Assembly (NCBI GenBank): GCA_019118565.1
Contig: DWYR01000008.1
Coordinates: 149,333 to 213,332, forward strand
Direction: 5' to 3'
Length of the DNA: 64,000 nucleotides
Source: Candidatus Alistipes avicola
GTDB lineage: Bacteria > Bacteroidota > Bacteroidia > Bacteroidales > Rikenellaceae
The position numbers and the translations under genes were made by a program. Positions 26,403-34,551 of this stretch are shown piece by piece; the first letter of the stretch is position 1; each line of letters starts with the position of its first letter. The notes beneath the pieces were generated by a model. It was not told the DNA's origin. It saw only the letters and a list, made by a program, of their open reading frames with translations, and searched no databases.

Positions 26403-28238
26403 TTATTTTATGATGGTTACACGAATGTTATCTACGTGGCAGTAAACCGAAACACTCGTTGTTGCCCAGATCTTGTCGCGGTTGGAGTAAATCTGCCATG
26501 TCAGGCGAGAATTCTCGTTGCATCCATCCACCCGCAGGTTTTGCATCTTGTCCGGCAGGTTCGCGGCATCGGAGAGTTCGCTTGCTCTTTGGTCCTTCAG
26601 AGAGACGAAGTCCAACGCCCGACCCGAATCGATCGCAGAGCCGCTGTTGTCATCCGTGCGTCCGAAAGTATAGGTGGCATAGCTGTTGGCTTGATCCGAA
26701 GACCATACCTTTTTCGAATAGCCTGTATCGAATGATACGTTGACCGATACGTTTGCTCCCGGTTTGAGCGGCAATGGACGGGTGTCGATACGGCCGTGAA
26801 CACGCGAATCGGTAAGTCCTGAGTGGGTGGCGATGTAACAGTTCGCCTTGATGCAGGTGTTGGCAACCGTGCCGCCTCGGGCTGCATTCCAGTTGTCGAG
26901 TCCCCAGTCGGTCAGGATTGTACCGCCGGATTCGCCGACTCCTCCATCTTCGTTTTCGGTATGGTACTCCCCGATTGCGGAGAAGTCTTCAAAAAGGAGG
27001 TAGGGGGCAATCAGTCCTACTGCCGTTCTCTCTTCGCCCGTGTAAGCCACGGTCGTTTCGCCTTTCACGCCGGTTGCACTCTCCGATTCATAGATGATAG
27101 TGAGCGGGGTTGTCTTCAAGAGTTCTCCGTAGAGATCTGCATAGAAGGCGATGGATTTTACCGGAGTATCTTTGGTAAAGGTCTTTGAGGTGCTTCCGTC
27201 GCGGAAAGTCATCCCCTCCGGAGCCTGGACTTCGAATTGTGTCGGTTCTTCGCCCAGTTGCGAATAGTCGGCTATCGAAAAGTCGAGGTAGCTGACCGGC
27301 AACTCTTCGGGAATGGTCAGGGTAATCGGGGTGATGCGTCCGGCCTCCATTGTCTTATTGACCGAAACGGTCAGCGTGTGCGACCGATACCCTTCGGGGG
27401 AGAAGGCTGTGAATGAGATCTCTCCGTTGATAGCGGTCGGATTGATAAAGGCCCAGGCATAGTTCTCCTCCTCTTCGGTCAGGGGCTCTTCCAGATTCAG
27501 GGTGATCGTGCGGCCTCCTTCGCTTAGGGTCATGGGTGCCGAGGGTGTGGCTGCGTCGAAAGAGACGTTGCCGACTACCTCGGTTGGAAAGTCGATTTGC
27601 AGTTTGGCAACAGGGACACCCCAGATATTGCGCCCGGCAGGGATCTCGATGCGGATCGCATGGCATTTGTGTCGGAAATGAAGTGTGTGATCAGGAAGTT
27701 GGGTCAGCATCTCGTCGCTTGATGCGAATGATTGAAGTGCCGGAGCTGTTACAGGGTCTGCGGCCATGATGTCGTTTGTCCCGTCGTAGCGTCCCGATTG
27801 TTCAGCTGAAATATGGTAGGATACTTGGGTCCCGTTTGTGCTTTGGGGAAGAGGGTAGACTCCGGTGAATGTGTATTCGCCATCGGGCATCGGCGTGGAA
27901 ATGGTGGAGCTGAACACGCCGGCAGAAAACTCCGTCCGGAAATAAGCCAGGGAAAAAGTCTGGGCTTCGAGCGTATAGGAAGACCCTCCGTCTGCGCTAG
28001 CCCAGATAGCGATCCGGTCGTTGTCATCCCAATGAGTCGTCGCCCAATCGTTGTTGTCGATACTTGTATGTGGAGCGATCGACGAGGAAGATACATCCGG
28101 ATTACCGTCTCCGTTTTCGCACGATATTGCTACAAACAAGTCTTTTCCCGACGGGATGTTCGGGTCGGAATCGTTGTTTTTTGTACAAGCTGTCAGTAGT
28201 GTCAGCGCGAGCAGAATATACAGGTATTTCGTTGTCAT
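26403..28238 (-). CDS. Fimbrillin-like (Mfa-like) lipoprotein with C-terminal jelly-roll domain
   Basis: 611 residues; first gene of the seven-gene surface operon. The lipoprotein signal is MTTKYLYILLALTLLTACTK. Residues 30-300 have the fimbrillin pattern: WDDNDRIAIWASADGG, PMPDGEYTFTGVYPLPQ, DIMAADPV, then LHFRHKCHAIRIEIPAG. This is the Mfa_like_1 arrangement, where a donor strand from the next subunit can complete the fold. A C-terminal region (about 430-611) opens LFEDFSAIGEYHTENEDG and looks like a beta-sandwich carbohydrate-binding-like module. It is larger than a typical major fimbrillin (350-450 residues), so it may be a tip or anchor subunit rather than the stalk. Confidence 0.8.
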   Translation of the reverse strand: MTTKYLYILLALTLLTACTKNNDSDPNIPSGKDLFVAISCENGDGNPDVSSSSIAPHTSIDNNDWATTHWDDNDRIAIWASADGGSSYTLEAQTFSLAYFRTEFSAGVFSSTISTPMPDGEYTFTGVYPLPQSTNGTQVSYHISAEQSGRYDGTNDIMAADPVTAPALQSFASSDEMLTQLPDHTLHFRHKCHAIRIEIPAGRNIWGVPVAKLQIDFPTEVVGNVSFDAATPSAPMTLSEGGRTITLNLEEPLTEEEENYAWAFINPTAINGEISFTAFSPEGYRSHTLTVSVNKTMEAGRITPITLTIPEELPVSYLDFSIADYSQLGEEPTQFEVQAPEGMTFRDGSTSKTFTKDTPVKSIAFYADLYGELLKTTPLTIIYESESATGVKGETTVAYTGEERTAVGLIAPYLLFEDFSAIGEYHTENEDGGVGESGGTILTDWGLDNWNAARGGTVANTCIKANCYIATHSGLTDSRVHGRIDTRPLPLKPGANVSVNVSFDTGYSKKVWSSDQANSYATYTFGRTDDNSGSAIDSGRALDFVSLKDQRASELSDAANLPDKMQNLRVDGCNENSRLTWQIYSNRDKIWATTSVSVYCHVDNIRVTIIK

Positions 28239-28267
28239 AATGAATGATTCGCGATTTCACTCATGGA

Positions 28268-28275
28268 CAAAAATA
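28268..28275 (-). promoter_or_regulatory. Putative -7 box for the fimbrillin/DUF4493/PCMD operon
   Basis: TATTTTTG on the minus strand fits TAnnTTTG and lies 29 bases upstream of the ATG at 28238. No matching -33 TTTG is seen at 19-21 bases, and the flanking DNA is very A/T-rich. The surrounding 28239-28554 interval (316 bases) holds this box and the terminator at 28431-28484; I see no gene in it. Confidence 0.5.
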
Positions 28276-28430
28276 GGCCGATTCCATTTATAATAAAAAT
28301 AATTTCAACGAACCGGATATTTTTCACCATGAACCGGAGGTTTGTTCGCTTGAGAAGAGGTTTATAAAAAGGGGAAAAAGGAGAGCTTGAGTCTTGGTCG
28401 GAGGATATTTGCGCCTCCTGTGATCGACGA

Positions 28431-28484
28431 GAGCAGAAAGAGAAAAAGCACCTCCATCGGGAGGTGCTTTTTCTCTTTCTGCTC
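28431..28484 (-). terminator. Terminator after the S9 peptidase gene
   Basis: A perfect 25-bp inverted repeat around ATCG (28431-28455 and 28460-28484), with a GC core (GCACCTCC/GGAGGTGC) and T-runs in the distal arm on both strands. It lies downstream of the S9 peptidase stop on the minus strand. Confidence 0.88.
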
Positions 28485-28554
28485 TCCAACTGAAGAGCTT
28501 GTCTTTTTCAGAACTTCGGACGACTCAGTCGAGATGTGAAATTCCATTCGAGAT

Positions 28555-30684
28555 TTAATTTTTCAGGTATTTGTCGAGCCATCCGAAGAACTCGCGCTGC
28601 CAAACCACCGAGTTCTGGGGTTTCATCACCTGGTGAGCCTCGTCCTCGAAGGCGATCAGTTTGGCATCGAGTCCGTGCAGACGAGCTGCGGTGAAGGCTT
28701 CGAGCGACTGCGAGTAGGGAATGCGGTAGTCGAGCTCGCCCGTAATGATCATGATCGGAGTATCCCATTGGTCGATCGCGCGATGCGGCGAGTTGGCGTA
28801 GCTGCGCATGGCTGTTGCGTTGTCCTTGTCCCAGTAGGCGCCGCCGTAGTCGTTGTTCAGGAAGAACAGTTCCTCGGTCGACCCGTACATGGAGTCGAAA
28901 TCGAAGATACCGCAGTGCGAGATGAAGGCTTTGAAGCGTTTGTCGTGGTGTCCGGCAAGGTAGTAAACCGAATAGCCGCCGTAGGATGCACCTACACAGC
29001 CGAGGTGATCTTTATCTACCCAAGGCTCTTTTGCCACGTCATCGATAGCCGAGAGATAATCGCGGATGTTCTGGCCGGAGTAGTCGCCCGAAATCTGATC
29101 GAGCCACTCCTGTCCGAACGAGGGGAGTCCGCGGCGATTGGGGGCTACGATGATGTAGCCGTTGGCCGCCATCAGCTGGAAATTCCAACGGTAGCTCCAG
29201 AATTGCGAAACGACACTCTGAGGACCGCCCTGACAGTAGAGCAGCGTGGGGTATTTCTTGGCCGGATCGAAGTCGGGCGGCAGAATAACCCAGGTGAGCA
29301 TCTGTTTGCCGTCGGTGGTCTCTACCCAACGCTTCTCGACTTTGCCCATGCGGATGTGGTCCAGGATGGGCTTGTTGACGAAGGTCACCTGCGTCAGGGT
29401 TCCGTCCGCAAGGTTGATATCGAACAGTTCGTCCGGCGAAGAGATCGTGCAGATGTCGGCCACAGCCTTGCCGTTCTCGATCGATACGGCGTTGATGTCA
29501 TGGTCTCCCTTGGTGATGACCTTTACATTGCCGTTCATGTCTACGTGGCAGAGCTGGTGCGTAGCCTGGATCGGCGAGAGGAACCAGAGAGCCTCGTTGC
29601 CGTCCCAGATAACATTCGTTGCGTTGTAGTCGAAGTTCTCGGTCAGATCCTGCATCTGTCCCGTAGCCGAATCCCATACGAACAGACGCTCCTTGTCGGC
29701 CTCGTTGCCGGCACGGCGCTGCGAACGGAAAGCGATCTTCGTCCCGTCGGGCGAGAAGACGGGGTATTTGTCGTAACCCGGCATTTCGGGGGCTATCTTC
29801 AGACGCGGATCGACCTCTCTGGTTTTGCAAATGTTGCGGGTTTCGCCCGTAGCCAGATCATAAACGAAAATATCCGAGTCGGTCGAGATGGCGTATGCGG
29901 TACCCGTCAGCGGTTTGCAGGTGTAGGCGAGCTGTGTGCCGGCGGGGTTCCAGCTAATCTCTCCCATGTCGAAGTAGGGTGCCAGCGGGGTATCCCATGC
30001 TGCCTCCGGGCCGAGAATGTCCTTGCCGTTGGCCACGCCGCTATCTGTCAGGTCGGCCACGAAAATATGGCGATACTCTCCCTCGTCCCAATAGTTCCAG
30101 TGGCGGGCCATCAGGTCGTCATAGACGCGGGCTTTCGATTTGTCCATATCCTTATAGAGGTCGGATGAGCGACGGTCGGCTACCTGGACACTCTGTACAT
30201 AGAAGAGTTTGTCGCCGGTCGGGTTGACACCGAAACCCTCGATGTCCTTATCGAGCGAGGAGAGCTGTTTGACGGCCGTTCCGTCGATGTTCATCTCCCA
30301 GATCTGCGAGGAGCCGCTGCGATCGGACAGGAAGTAGATCTTCGTTCCGTCGCCATTCCACTGCGGGCTGTAGTTGTTCGATGCGAAGTCGGTCAGCTGA
30401 GCTGTCTCTCCGCTGGCTGCATCGCGTACGTAGATGGCGGTTACACCGCGGTTTTCTTGCAGGTTGTAGTGGGTTACGGTGTAGAGCAGCTTGCTTGCAT
30501 CCGGCGAGAGCCCAGCCAGCCCTACGCGGCCCATTTTCCACAAGATCTCAGGGGTCAGAACGCCTCCGGCGATCTCCTCCTGCGTCAGCTCGTTGTCGAT
30601 AGCAAGGGGCTGGGGACGCTGCTCGCTGCCGCATCCGCTCAGACCCATGAGCGTAATTGCCATAAAGAAGAATAATTTTTTCAT
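28555..30684 (-). CDS. S9 family prolyl oligopeptidase-like lipoprotein (DPP5-like)
   Basis: 709-residue envelope serine peptidase. The start is set at 30684 because MKKLFFFMAITLMGLSGCGS is a lipoprotein signal with a clear lipobox (LSGC). The frame stays open to 31413, but that part lies antisense to the Nudix gene. Residues 60-440 form a WD40-like beta-propeller (repeats such as SPQWNGDGTKIYFLSDRSG and YPVFSPDGTKIAFRSQRRAG). The C-terminal alpha/beta hydrolase has Ser567 in GASYGGYSVYY, Asp652 in GELDYRIPYSQS and His684 in EDEAHQV. DPP5-type enzymes remove dipeptides from imported oligopeptides in asaccharolytic Bacteroidales; that specificity is inferred. Confidence 0.92.
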   Translation of the reverse strand: MKKLFFFMAITLMGLSGCGSEQRPQPLAIDNELTQEEIAGGVLTPEILWKMGRVGLAGLSPDASKLLYTVTHYNLQENRGVTAIYVRDAASGETAQLTDFASNNYSPQWNGDGTKIYFLSDRSGSSQIWEMNIDGTAVKQLSSLDKDIEGFGVNPTGDKLFYVQSVQVADRRSSDLYKDMDKSKARVYDDLMARHWNYWDEGEYRHIFVADLTDSGVANGKDILGPEAAWDTPLAPYFDMGEISWNPAGTQLAYTCKPLTGTAYAISTDSDIFVYDLATGETRNICKTREVDPRLKIAPEMPGYDKYPVFSPDGTKIAFRSQRRAGNEADKERLFVWDSATGQMQDLTENFDYNATNVIWDGNEALWFLSPIQATHQLCHVDMNGNVKVITKGDHDINAVSIENGKAVADICTISSPDELFDINLADGTLTQVTFVNKPILDHIRMGKVEKRWVETTDGKQMLTWVILPPDFDPAKKYPTLLYCQGGPQSVVSQFWSYRWNFQLMAANGYIIVAPNRRGLPSFGQEWLDQISGDYSGQNIRDYLSAIDDVAKEPWVDKDHLGCVGASYGGYSVYYLAGHHDKRFKAFISHCGIFDFDSMYGSTEELFFLNNDYGGAYWDKDNATAMRSYANSPHRAIDQWDTPIMIITGELDYRIPYSQSLEAFTAARLHGLDAKLIAFEDEAHQVMKPQNSVVWQREFFGWLDKYLKN

Positions 30685-30711
30685 TTCGGATCGGTTTAAC
30701 TCTATTTGGTA

Positions 30712-30719
30712 TAAATTTG
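30712..30719 (+). promoter_or_regulatory. Weak -7 box for the Nudix gene
   Basis: TAAATTTG fits TAnnTTTG and lies 22 bases before the ATG at 30742. No -33 element is evident. Confidence 0.35.
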
Positions 30720-30741
30720 TCGCATCGAAATAAACTGTCCT

Positions 30742-31341
30742 ATGCAGCTGGAACTTTTTTTTGCAGACAAGACCGTGCTTTTCACCGACGAATCGGTCCC
30801 TGAAACCTTCTTCAGGATCGATCTTGCGCAGGGTGATGAAATTTCTCGCACGAAGGTACTCAATTTTCTCGAAACGCACAAGGCCATAGCCATTCATGGG
30901 GATCGGCCCGATGAGATTTTCCATCGTTTTGGCCGGGAGTTCACGCCGGTCGAGGCGGCCGGAGGGTTGGTTGTCGACGGAGAGGGGCGTTGGCTGCTGA
31001 TCCATCGCAACGGTCGTTGGGACCTGCCCAAAGGGCACGTGGAACGGGGTGAGGATACCGAGACCGCGGCTCTGCGCGAAGTGGCCGAAGAGACCGGTGT
31101 GGCGGGCGCGAGCGTCGTACGTCCGTTGTGCCGGACTTATCACGCCTATTATATGCACCATCGTTGGGAGTTGAAACATACCCATTGGTACGAAATGCGC
31201 ATCGACGGATGCAAGCGACTTGTCCCCCAACAGGAGGAGGGTATCGAACAGGTGGCGTGGTTTGCACCTGATGAGGCGAAAGTGTGTGCCAAAGAGATGT
31301 TTCCCAGCGTCCGCCGGGTGTTGGAGCGTATGGAACGCTAA
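30742..31341 (+). CDS. Nudix hydrolase
   Basis: A 199-residue protein with a textbook Nudix box at residues 98-120 ([20 protein letters not shown] then TGV). The N-terminal ~70 residues are an extra domain containing [17 protein letters not shown], seen in a Bacteroidota Nudix subgroup. Nudix enzymes cleave nucleoside diphosphates linked to another group; the substrate cannot be read here. The gene is transcribed alone, divergently from the S9 peptidase, and ends at a strong terminator. Confidence 0.92.
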   Translation: MQLELFFADKTVLFTDESVPETFFRIDLAQGDEISRTKVLNFLETHKAIAIHGDRPDEIFHRFGREFTPVEAAGGLVVDGEGRWLLIHRNGRWDLPKGHVERGEDTETAALREVAEETGVAGASVVRPLCRTYHAYYMHHRWELKHTHWYEMRIDGCKRLVPQQEEGIEQVAWFAPDEAKVCAKEMFPSVRRVLERMER

Positions 31342-31353
31342 TACCGGGTGTTT

Positions 31354-31405
31354 AAAACAAGAGAAGGAGAAGATCCCTTGAGCGATCTTCTCCTTCTCTT
31401 GTTTT
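31354..31405. terminator. Bidirectional terminator between the Nudix and SRPBCC genes
   Basis: A perfect 22-bp inverted repeat (31354-31375 and 31384-31405) with an 8-base loop. It ends TTGTTTT and begins AAAACAA, so it serves both convergent genes. Confidence 0.88.
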
Positions 31406-31417
31406 GTCCTCACTTGT

Positions 31418-31837
31418 TTAGGAGGGCATGGGAATTTGATTCATGGCGTTGGCCATCGATTCGGCAATTTGGTCGAGCGCCTCGCGGAGTTTGCCGCCGA
31501 TCATCATGCGCATCATCATATTCAGATCCGCGTGCAGAACCATCCGCATACGGGTGTCGTACGGAGCTACCTGCTGCAACTGAATCCAGAACGTAAAGTC
31601 GATCGGAAGTCCTCCCTCGCCGCTCTGAATCTTGACATACTTGGGGCACTCCTTGTCTACGATCTCCAGTTTGACCGTAAAGCCTTTTGCCTTGAAGGAG
31701 CAGTGGTTCTCGTCGGCCTGCCACTCCTCGACCTTGTCCTGTACGGCCGGTGTGAGGTTGTCGAATCGGCTGATGAGAGTGTAGATCAGTTCGGCCGGCC
31801 GGCGTATCTGATGTTGTTTCGATTCGTATTTTTCCAT
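31418..31837 (-). CDS. SRPBCC family protein
   Basis: 139 residues with the helix-grip pattern: RRPAELIYTLISRFDNL (helix), HCSFKAKGFTVKLEIVDKE and TRMRMVLHADLNM (strands), and a C-terminal helix with a Met-rich stretch (MMMRMMIGGKLREALDQIAE). SRPBCC/START-like proteins bind hydrophobic ligands; no catalytic role is implied. A longer in-frame start does not fit the promoter spacing, and MEKYESKQHQIRRP is preferred. Its start lies about 16 bases from the transcription start predicted from the promoter in the adjacent repeat copy. Confidence 0.72.
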   Translation of the reverse strand: MEKYESKQHQIRRPAELIYTLISRFDNLTPAVQDKVEEWQADENHCSFKAKGFTVKLEIVDKECPKYVKIQSGEGGLPIDFTFWIQLQQVAPYDTRMRMVLHADLNMMMRMMIGGKLREALDQIAESMANAMNQIPMPS

Positions 31838-31859
31838 AGGTTACCTTTTTTGTGGGGAA

Positions 31860-31917
31860 CAAAGATAGTGAAAGCCGAGCGGCAAATGCAAACTTGTTTG
31901 CGAATTTGTCCGAGGCG
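31860..31917 (-). repeat. Promoter-bearing intergenic repeat, copy A
   Basis: 58 bp reading CAAAGATAGTGAAAGCCGAG... on the plus strand. On the minus strand it carries a complete Bacteroidota promoter: TTTG (31889-31892), 21 bases, TATCTTTG (31860-31867), aimed at the SRPBCC gene. The TTTG sits inside a perfect dyad GCAAAC-TT-GTTTGC (31888-31901). Confidence 0.85.
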
Positions 31918-31931
31918 CATCCTGTTTTCTG

Positions 31932-31988
31932 TAAAGATAGTGAAAGCCGAGCGGCAAATGCAACTTGTTTGCGAATTTGTCCGAGGCG
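31932..31988 (-). repeat. Promoter-bearing intergenic repeat, copy B (tandem)
   Basis: Second, nearly identical copy in direct orientation, starting 72 bases after copy A. One A is missing in the dyad (GCAAC-TT-GTTTGC), giving GTTG, 21 bases, TATCTTTA on the minus strand. It lies between the tsaE stop and copy A, so porX-tsaE transcripts would read through it. Confidence 0.85.
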
Positions 31989-32007
31989 TAGCGGCTTCCC
32001 CGCAGGA

Positions 32008-32424
32008 TCAGTCGAACGAGATGGTGCGCTCCTCGTCGTCGTCGATCGAGATCCGTACGGTCATGATATTTTCCGGCAGCAGCTCCTCGATCTTTTCGGG
32101 CCACTCCACCAGACACAGCTCCCCGGAGTAGAAATATTCTTCGTATCCGAAGTCGTAAGCCTCTTCGAGCCGGTTGATTCGGTAGAAGTCGAAATGATAG
32201 ATACATCGACCCTCGCGGGTGGAGTATTGGTTGATGATGGCGAATGTCGGGCTGGTTACCGTGTCATCGGCACCAAGCTGGGCGACGATCTCCCGGATCA
32301 GGGTGGTTTTTCCGGCCCCCATCTCGCCTCGGAAGACGACGACCGTACGGTCGCCCAATGCCTCTACGATGGCTTCGGCAACCTTCGGCAGATCACTCTG
32401 TGAATCGATATGAATGGTTTGCAT
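32008..32424 (-). CDS. tsaE: tRNA threonylcarbamoyladenosine biosynthesis ATPase TsaE
   Basis: Small P-loop ATPase that drives t6A formation on ANN-decoding tRNAs with TsaB, TsaC and TsaD. It is 138 residues, the usual size, with Walker A GEMGAGKTTL (33-42), switch-like TSPTFAIINQY and the motif FDFYRINRLEEAYDFGYEEY. It starts 4 bases after porX, so the two are one transcript. TsaB and TsaD are not in the window. Confidence 0.96.
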   Translation of the reverse strand: MQTIHIDSQSDLPKVAEAIVEALGDRTVVVFRGEMGAGKTTLIREIVAQLGADDTVTSPTFAIINQYSTREGRCIYHFDFYRINRLEEAYDFGYEEYFYSGELCLVEWPEKIEELLPENIMTVRISIDDDEERTISFD

Positions 32425-32428
32425 GATG

Positions 32429-33979
32429 CTATTTCTTGGGTTTAAGTACGATGTAGGGGACGATCATCTCTTCCATCGAGATGCCGCCGTGCTGGAACGT
32501 ATTGCGATAGTAGCGGATGTACTTGTTGGCATCGTTGGTGTATACCAAAAAGTCGGTGTTGTAGGCGAAAATGTAGCTTGACGAGAGGTTGCCCGACGGG
32601 AGCTGAATATCCTCCGGACGGGTGATTTCATACACTTCGCGTGAGTTGTAGTTCAGGTTGCGTCCGGTCTTGTAGCGCAGGTTGGTCGAGGTCTCCCGGT
32701 CGCCGGTCACCTTGATCGGGTTGTCGATGCGGATGGTTCCGTGGTCCGAGGTGATGACCACTGTATGGCCGTGCTCGGAGAGCAGACGCAAGATGGTCAG
32801 CAGGTCCGAGTGTTCGAACCAGGAGCGGGTGAGCGACCGGAAAGCCGCCTCGTCTTCGGTAAGTTCCCGAATGACATCCGTTTCGGTTCGGGCATGGGAG
32901 AGAATATCGAGGAAGTTGTAGACAATTACCGAGAAGTCGGCATCGTAGATCCGTTGGATATTGTCGATCAATTTGCGTCCCGCCTCGGGGCGTACCAGTT
33001 TGTCGAACGTATATTTGTAATTCTTTCCGCTGGAAGCCATCAGCCGTTGCAGGAAGTGTTCCTCGTACTGGTTCTTGCCGCCCTCTTCGTTGTCGTTGAG
33101 CCAGCGGTCGGGCATGATCTTGTCGATGGCCAGCGGCATCAGACCGGCGAAGATCGCGTTGCGGGCGTACTGGGTGGCTGTCGGAAGGATTGCACAGTAG
33201 AAATCATCGACTGCCACGTCGTAATAACCGCGCAGCAGCGGACTGATCGAGCGCCACTGGTCGTAACGGAAGTTGTCGATCAGCAACAGGGTCGTTTTCG
33301 GATTGGCATCCGCAACCGGGAATATCTTGGTTCGCATCAGGGTGTGGGACATGACCGGGGTCGATTCGTCCCGTTTGTTGATCCAGTTGTAGTAGTTGCG
33401 CCGAACGAATTTGCAGAACTCCTGATTGGCCTCCTGCTTCTGGTAGGTCATAACTTCCTGAATGCTTTGGTCGGTCGAATCCGAAAGAGCGATTTCCCAA
33501 TTGGTGATGCGCCGGTAGATTTGGCTCCAGTCGGCGAAAGTCTCGGCCATCTGGAGCGACGCGGAAATACGTCCGAATTCGGCCCGGTAGTCGGCCGTTG
33601 TCTGTTCGGTGACGAGTTGCTGCGAGTGTACGTGCTTTTTGATCGAGAGCAGTACCTGGTTGGGATTTACGGGTTTGATGAGGTAGTCGGCGATTTTCGA
33701 CCCGACCGCTTTGTCCATGATGTTCTCCTCTTCGCTCTTGGTCACCATGATGACCGGTGTGGTCGGACGCGCTTCTTTAATTTTCGGCAGGGTTTCAAGT
33801 CCCGTCATGCCCGGCATCATCTCGTCCAGAATGATCAGGTCGTAGTTTCCGTTTCCCGCCATGTCGATGGCATCGTATCCGTTGTTGCAGGTGTCGATCT
33901 CGTACCCCTTGCCGCGAAGGAAGAGAATGTGCGGTTTCAACAGGTCGATCTCGTCGTCTACCCAGAGTATTTTGACCAT
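32429..33979 (-). CDS. porX: PorX-like response regulator with PglZ (alkaline phosphatase-like) output domain
   Basis: 516 residues from the ATG at 33979 (MVKILWVDDEIDLLKPH); the longer frame to 34027 covers the promoter and is rejected. The receiver domain (1-120) has acidic Asp8/Asp9, the phospho-acceptor Asp52 in LIILDEMMPG, and Lys102 in YLIKPVNPNQ. A helical linker (120-210) leads to a PglZ domain with metal ligands Asp235 (LLLIDNFRYDQW), Thr267 (AILPTATQYARN), Asp358/His362 (NFLDILSHA) and Asp412/His413 (SDHG). In Porphyromonas, PorX regulates the type IX secretion system together with PorY and SigP and hydrolyses cyclic oligonucleotides. Its presence predicts a type IX system elsewhere in the genome. 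No partner histidine kinase is adjacent. Confidence 0.93.
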   Translation of the reverse strand: MVKILWVDDEIDLLKPHILFLRGKGYEIDTCNNGYDAIDMAGNGNYDLIILDEMMPGMTGLETLPKIKEARPTTPVIMVTKSEEENIMDKAVGSKIADYLIKPVNPNQVLLSIKKHVHSQQLVTEQTTADYRAEFGRISASLQMAETFADWSQIYRRITNWEIALSDSTDQSIQEVMTYQKQEANQEFCKFVRRNYYNWINKRDESTPVMSHTLMRTKIFPVADANPKTTLLLIDNFRYDQWRSISPLLRGYYDVAVDDFYCAILPTATQYARNAIFAGLMPLAIDKIMPDRWLNDNEEGGKNQYEEHFLQRLMASSGKNYKYTFDKLVRPEAGRKLIDNIQRIYDADFSVIVYNFLDILSHARTETDVIRELTEDEAAFRSLTRSWFEHSDLLTILRLLSEHGHTVVITSDHGTIRIDNPIKVTGDRETSTNLRYKTGRNLNYNSREVYEITRPEDIQLPSGNLSSSYIFAYNTDFLVYTNDANKYIRYYRNTFQHGGISMEEMIVPYIVLKPKK

Positions 33980-33997
33980 ATTCGTGATTTTACTAAA

Positions 33998-34028
33998 CAA
34001 AAATAGTGAATTTCGTATATTATACAAA
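33998..34028 (-). promoter_or_regulatory. Bacteroidota promoter for porX-tsaE
   Basis: On the minus strand TTTG (34025-34028), 19 bases, TATTTTTG (33998-34005). Both elements and the spacing fit the consensus, with the predicted start close to the ATG at 33979. Confidence 0.75.
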
Positions 34029-34170
34029 GCAGATTCCCGTTAATTTATTGTGTTTTGTTTTCAGAAAACCGGGAGAAAGTCGCCTTGACAAGGGGGCGCC
34101 GACGAAGTTTTTTTGCGGAAGGAAAAACGTTCCTGGAGGAGACTCTCGGAAATAAAAAAGTTGTAGTTTA

Positions 34171-34201
34171 TTGTAATATAATCAAATAAAACGTATATTT
34201 G
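34171..34201 (+). promoter_or_regulatory. Bacteroidota promoter for the HU gene
   Basis: TTG (34171-34173), 20 bases, TATATTTG (34194-34201), about 45 bases before the ATG at 34246. A strong match, as expected for an abundant protein. Confidence 0.75.
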
Positions 34202-34245
34202 CAAGCGCAAAATCGTAGTTTAACTTAAAAACAAAATATATAAGT

Positions 34246-34518
34246 ATGACAAAGGCAGATATCGTTAGCGAAATCGCTAAAAGCACAGGCGCCGAGAAGG
34301 TGCAGGTCCAGGCTATCGTTGAGGCTTTCATGGAGAGCATCAAGGGTTCTTTGGCAAAGGGAAACAACGTGTATCTCCGTGGTTTCGGCAGTTTCGTGGT
34401 GAAGAAACGCGCTGAGAAGGTTGCCCGCAACATCTCCAAAAATACAACGATTACGATCCCTGCACACAATATTCCGGCGTTCAAACCGGCGAAGAGTTTT
34501 GCAGCGAAAGTAAAATAA
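34246..34518 (+). CDS. HU family DNA-binding protein
   Basis: 90 residues, the normal HU length. It shows the helical dimer body (MTKADIVSEIAKSTG) and the DNA-binding arm: LRGFGSFVVKKRAEKVARN, then ISKNTTITIPAHNIPAFKP and the terminal FAAKVK. It bends DNA and compacts the nucleoid. The small COX24-like gene follows 33 bases later, probably on the same transcript. Confidence 0.96.
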   Translation: MTKADIVSEIAKSTGAEKVQVQAIVEAFMESIKGSLAKGNNVYLRGFGSFVVKKRAEKVARNISKNTTITIPAHNIPAFKPAKSFAAKVK

Positions 34519-34551
34519 ACCATAAGTAAAATTTCAAACACATTTACAGTT

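Noticed and set aside
30685..31413. Upstream extension of the S9 peptidase frame (243 codons)
   Set aside because: It lies antisense to the Nudix gene, and the real start at 30684 begins a lipoprotein signal peptide.
31860..31988. Two direct repeats as a minimal CRISPR array
   Set aside because: Only two copies, no cas genes, and the unit carries a promoter and ends at a gene start.
33980..34027. Longer porX start at 34027
   Set aside because: The extension covers the consensus promoter, and the receiver domain begins at the ATG at 33979.
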